Positions 62,234-64,000 of a stretch of 64,000 bases of DNA are shown here, piece by piece (the stretch's first letter is position 1; each line of letters begins with the position of its first letter). The position numbers and the translations under genes were made by a program. The notes beneath the pieces were generated by a model. It was given only the letters and a program-made list of their open reading frames with translations. It did no database searches and had not been told where the DNA came from. Source of the DNA: Legionella sp. PC1000 (GTDB lineage: Bacteria; Pseudomonadota; Gammaproteobacteria; Legionellales; Legionellaceae); the NCBI RefSeq assembly GCF_014109805.1, contig NZ_CP059400.1, positions 900,001-964,000 on the forward strand. Direction: 5' to 3'.

Positions 62234-63196
62234 ATGGATACCACAACTTTAAATCAAACACTCGCAGCGATTCATACCTTTGAAGACTATGAAAAACTTA
62301 AGCAGTATATTGAAGAAGACCTCGCTAGAGCGATTATCCATAGACACCAATTACCAGAAGCATCATTAATGCTCTTTTCTGAAGGGACAAATATTGTCTT
62401 TTCATATGGGGATACTAAAGTTATTAAAATTTTTCCGCCGTTTCATCAAAGCCAATTTAAAAGTGAGCGATTGGTATTGAAGCATGTGCATGGAAAGCTT
62501 TCGATCAAAACGCCTATACTTGAGCATGAAGGTGAGCTATTTGGTTGGCCTTATCTTATCATCAGTAAAATTGAGGGAACGCTTTTAGAAAATCTTTGGG
62601 AAAACATGGCTCACAACAACAAAGAGGTCATTCTTCATGAATTGGGAGCACTCATTCGAGAAGTGCATACTTTACCGATCCATGGACTTGAGGCTATTGA
62701 TTGTCATTGGCCGCAATTTCTTGAAAAACAAATAGCGCATTGCATAGAGCAACATCGAGCTAAAGGACTTTCAACGGCTTTACTGCAACAGCTGCCTGCT
62801 TACCTTGATTCAATCAAAGAGGCATTACCGGAAATAAAAAAACCAGTTCTCTTAACCGGGGAATATACTCCGATGAACTTTTTAGTTGGGCAAGTAGATG
62901 GCGTTTGGCATCTTAGTGGTTTAATTGATTTTGGAGATGCAATGCTCGGTTTGCCAGAGTATGATTTGCTCGGTCCTGGCGCTTTTCTTATACAAGGCGA
63001 CAAGCAATTACTGCACACATTTTTAAAGGCTTATGGTTACTTGCCGCATGAGTTGACAAACAGGTTAAGTCATCAATTGACTGCATTAATGCTGCTCCAC
63101 CAATATAGCAATTTGAACATCCAGGTAAGAATTCCTAATTGGCAGGATAAAGTTAGAAGCTTGAAGGATTTAGAAAATCTAGTGTGGGGCTTTTAA
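62234..63196 (+). CDS. APH-family (aminoglycoside phosphotransferase-like) kinase
   Basis: A 320-aa protein-kinase-like phosphotransferase. ATG 62234 has AGGA 8 nt upstream. Features: nucleotide loop SEGTNIVFSYGDTKVIKIF with Lys, LGALIREVHTLP, the catalytic loop TGEYTPMNFLV and metal loop LIDFGDAMLGLPEYDLLG. The usual HxDxxxxN catalytic motif is changed to TxExxxxN (Asp to Glu), as in a subset of Hph-like APH proteins. Resistance is not certain; it could act on a metabolite. Its next gene, a P-loop kinase, is 97 nt away. Confidence 0.85.
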   Translation: MDTTTLNQTLAAIHTFEDYEKLKQYIEEDLARAIIHRHQLPEASLMLFSEGTNIVFSYGDTKVIKIFPPFHQSQFKSERLVLKHVHGKLSIKTPILEHEGELFGWPYLIISKIEGTLLENLWENMAHNNKEVILHELGALIREVHTLPIHGLEAIDCHWPQFLEKQIAHCIEQHRAKGLSTALLQQLPAYLDSIKEALPEIKKPVLLTGEYTPMNFLVGQVDGVWHLSGLIDFGDAMLGLPEYDLLGPGAFLIQGDKQLLHTFLKAYGYLPHELTNRLSHQLTALMLLHQYSNLNIQVRIPNWQDKVRSLKDLENLVWGF

Positions 63197-63212
63197 AAAC
63201 AAGCGGCTCCAC

Positions 63213-63255
63213 CTCTGCCTACGCCCTGCGGCTTCCGCGCGACGTAGGGGTAGAG
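63213..63255 (+). terminator. Imperfect GC-rich hairpin between kinase genes
   Basis: CTCT..CCTACG pairs with CGTAGG..AGAG around a GC-rich loop, 14 bp after the APH stop. There is no T-run; it may slow readthrough into the next gene or be a small dispersed repeat. Confidence 0.4.
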
Positions 63256-63293
63256 TTGGAATTCTACGAACATTTATAAAAGGTAATCTTGCG

Positions 63294-63809
63294 ATGTTAA
63301 TTATTTTTGGTGGGTTGCCCGGAACAGGCAAAACGACGATTTCTAAAATGATAGCCAAGCGTTTAAAGGCAGTCTATCTGAGAGTAGATACCATTGAGCA
63401 GACTTTAATGAACTTAGATGGCTATCCTGATTCATTGGTAGTCGGTTCAGAGGGTTACTTAATCAGTTATGCAATCGCTCGAGAGAATTTAGCCTTAGGT
63501 TTAAATGTTGTGGCTGACTCGGTTAATCCGATTGCCATAACGCGTAAAGATTGGCAGGATGCGGCAAAACAAACTGAATCAGATTTTATTGAGATTGAAC
63601 TCATTTGCTCCGATGAAAAAGTTCATCAAAGTCGAGTAGAAGAGCGCATTGCAGATATAGAAGGTCATAAACTGCCTACATGGCAAGCTGTTTTGGATCG
63701 TGATTATGATCCTTGGGAAAGCAAGCACATTGTAATTGATACGTCAAAGCATTTAGTCAATGAGTCAGTGGACATCATTATGAGTTTTATAGCCTCGAAG
63801 CGAATTTAA
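63294..63809 (+). CDS. P-loop small-molecule kinase (AAA_33 type)
   Basis: A 171-aa protein with Walker A GGLPGTGKTT (residues 6-15), YLRVDTIEQ in the P-loop kinase Walker-B-like/Lid position (Asp32), VVADSVNPI and ELICSDEKVHQSRVEER, the Arg/Glu-rich lid of AAA_33/zeta-like kinases (quoted in part). These phosphorylate small molecules or modify tRNA/antibiotics. It lies directly downstream of the APH-family kinase gene and is probably co-transcribed; the pair may form a resistance or salvage unit. Confidence 0.85.
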   Translation: MLIIFGGLPGTGKTTISKMIAKRLKAVYLRVDTIEQTLMNLDGYPDSLVVGSEGYLISYAIARENLALGLNVVADSVNPIAITRKDWQDAAKQTESDFIEIELICSDEKVHQSRVEERIADIEGHKLPTWQAVLDRDYDPWESKHIVIDTSKHLVNESVDIIMSFIASKRI

Positions 63810-63824
63810 TTACCATTTGAAGCA

Positions 63825-63926
63825 TTAATGACCTCCTATACCCGGTCCATAACCCTCTTGGAGAACTTGATCTTGATGGCACGCAATAATCTGTTCCTCA
63901 AGCACCCAAAGCCCTTCCTGTGTCAT
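63825..63926 (-). pseudogene. C-terminal gene fragment cut by palindromic repeat
   Basis: A minus-strand frame encodes TQEGLWVLEEQIIACHQDQ and ends GYGPGIGGH; in the same frame upstream (to about 63951) the reading continues as FRETQQY before it meets the palindromic repeat at 63958. It looks like the end of a gene truncated by that repeat; the family is not recognised. No other gene is seen in 63810-64000. Confidence 0.4.
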
Positions 63927-63957
63927 ATACTGCTGAGTTTCTCTGAAGCAAGCTCCC

Positions 63958-64000
63958 CTGGATACCGCGCATAAAGCGCGGTACGTAGGCGAAAAAATTA
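63958..64000. repeat. Copy of the GGATACCGCGCATAAAGCGC palindromic repeat
   Basis: CTGGATACCGCGCATAAAG with its continuation GCGCGGTACGTAG is the same sequence as the right hairpin arms in the tandem duplication at 56161-56717, so this is a dispersed family. The following AGGCGAAAAAAT is the complement of the TTTTTTCGCCT next to the copies there. The element continues beyond the window. Confidence 0.7.

Overview
The window looks like chromosome of a Legionella-type gammaproteobacterium (AT-rich DNA, an lvrRABC regulator block, Legionella-style secreted-protein candidates, dispersed short palindromic repeats) into which an integrative conjugative element (ICE) has inserted. The species cannot be fixed from sequence reading alone.

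Bases 1-37595 are best read as one ICE whose left end lies outside the window. From left to right it carries: (i) metal cargo on the minus strand, a type II P-type cation ATPase, a TolC-like outer membrane factor, a periplasmic adaptor and a heavy-metal RND pump (CusA/CzcA, cut by the window edge), plus a His-rich secreted protein (7187-8056); (ii) a long minus-strand G-type (ICEHin1056/PFGI-1 style) type IV secretion cluster, 8150-24501, with coupling protein TraD, a TraG-N-like membrane protein, a VirB4/TraC ATPase and about fifteen envelope components; (iii) the control block lvrC (a CsrA paralogue), lvrB and lvrA, with a divergent repressor gene lvrR and a strong palindromic operator candidate between lvrA and lvrR; (iv) cargo between lvrR and the integrase: a very large NACHT-type NTPase with a C-terminal PD-(D/E)XK nuclease domain, cut in two by an IS3-family element, an MFS exporter with an extra peptide deformylase, regulators, an AlpA-like excisionase, a HigBA-type toxin-antitoxin pair and a P4-type tyrosine integrase; (v) a 3' half tRNA-Pro(GGG) at 37544-37595, taken as the right attachment site. 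No relaxase is visible; it presumably lies left of base 1.

Bases 37600-47750 form a patchy region with repeat palindromes, gene remnants (dinB, rlpA and others), a threonine/serine dehydratase and several proteins that look like candidate Dot/Icm substrates: a GNAT-like protein, a RING/U-box-like protein, an acidic-tailed protein, a clan CD cysteine-protease-like protein, a lipase and a heme-oxygenase-like protein with a C-terminal membrane anchor.

Bases 47750-64000 are more ordinary chromosome: a thioredoxin-like protein, a SPOR-domain beta-barrel protein next to an ice-binding-like (DUF3494) protein, an AI-2E family permease, an aminotransferase, an OprP-like porin, a CDF cation transporter, a secreted class II cAMP phosphodiesterase-like enzyme, an L,D-transpeptidase, methionine aminopeptidase with a ParD-like gene, an APH-family kinase and a small P-loop kinase. 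This part is scattered with repeats, including a 240-bp MITE-like element with 41-bp perfect inverted ends and a roughly 283-bp tandem duplication.

The strongest candidate for an undescribed system is the IS-split NACHT plus PD-(D/E)XK gene: removing the 1250-bp IS and one copy of its 3-bp target duplication restores a single open reading frame of about 1325 codons.
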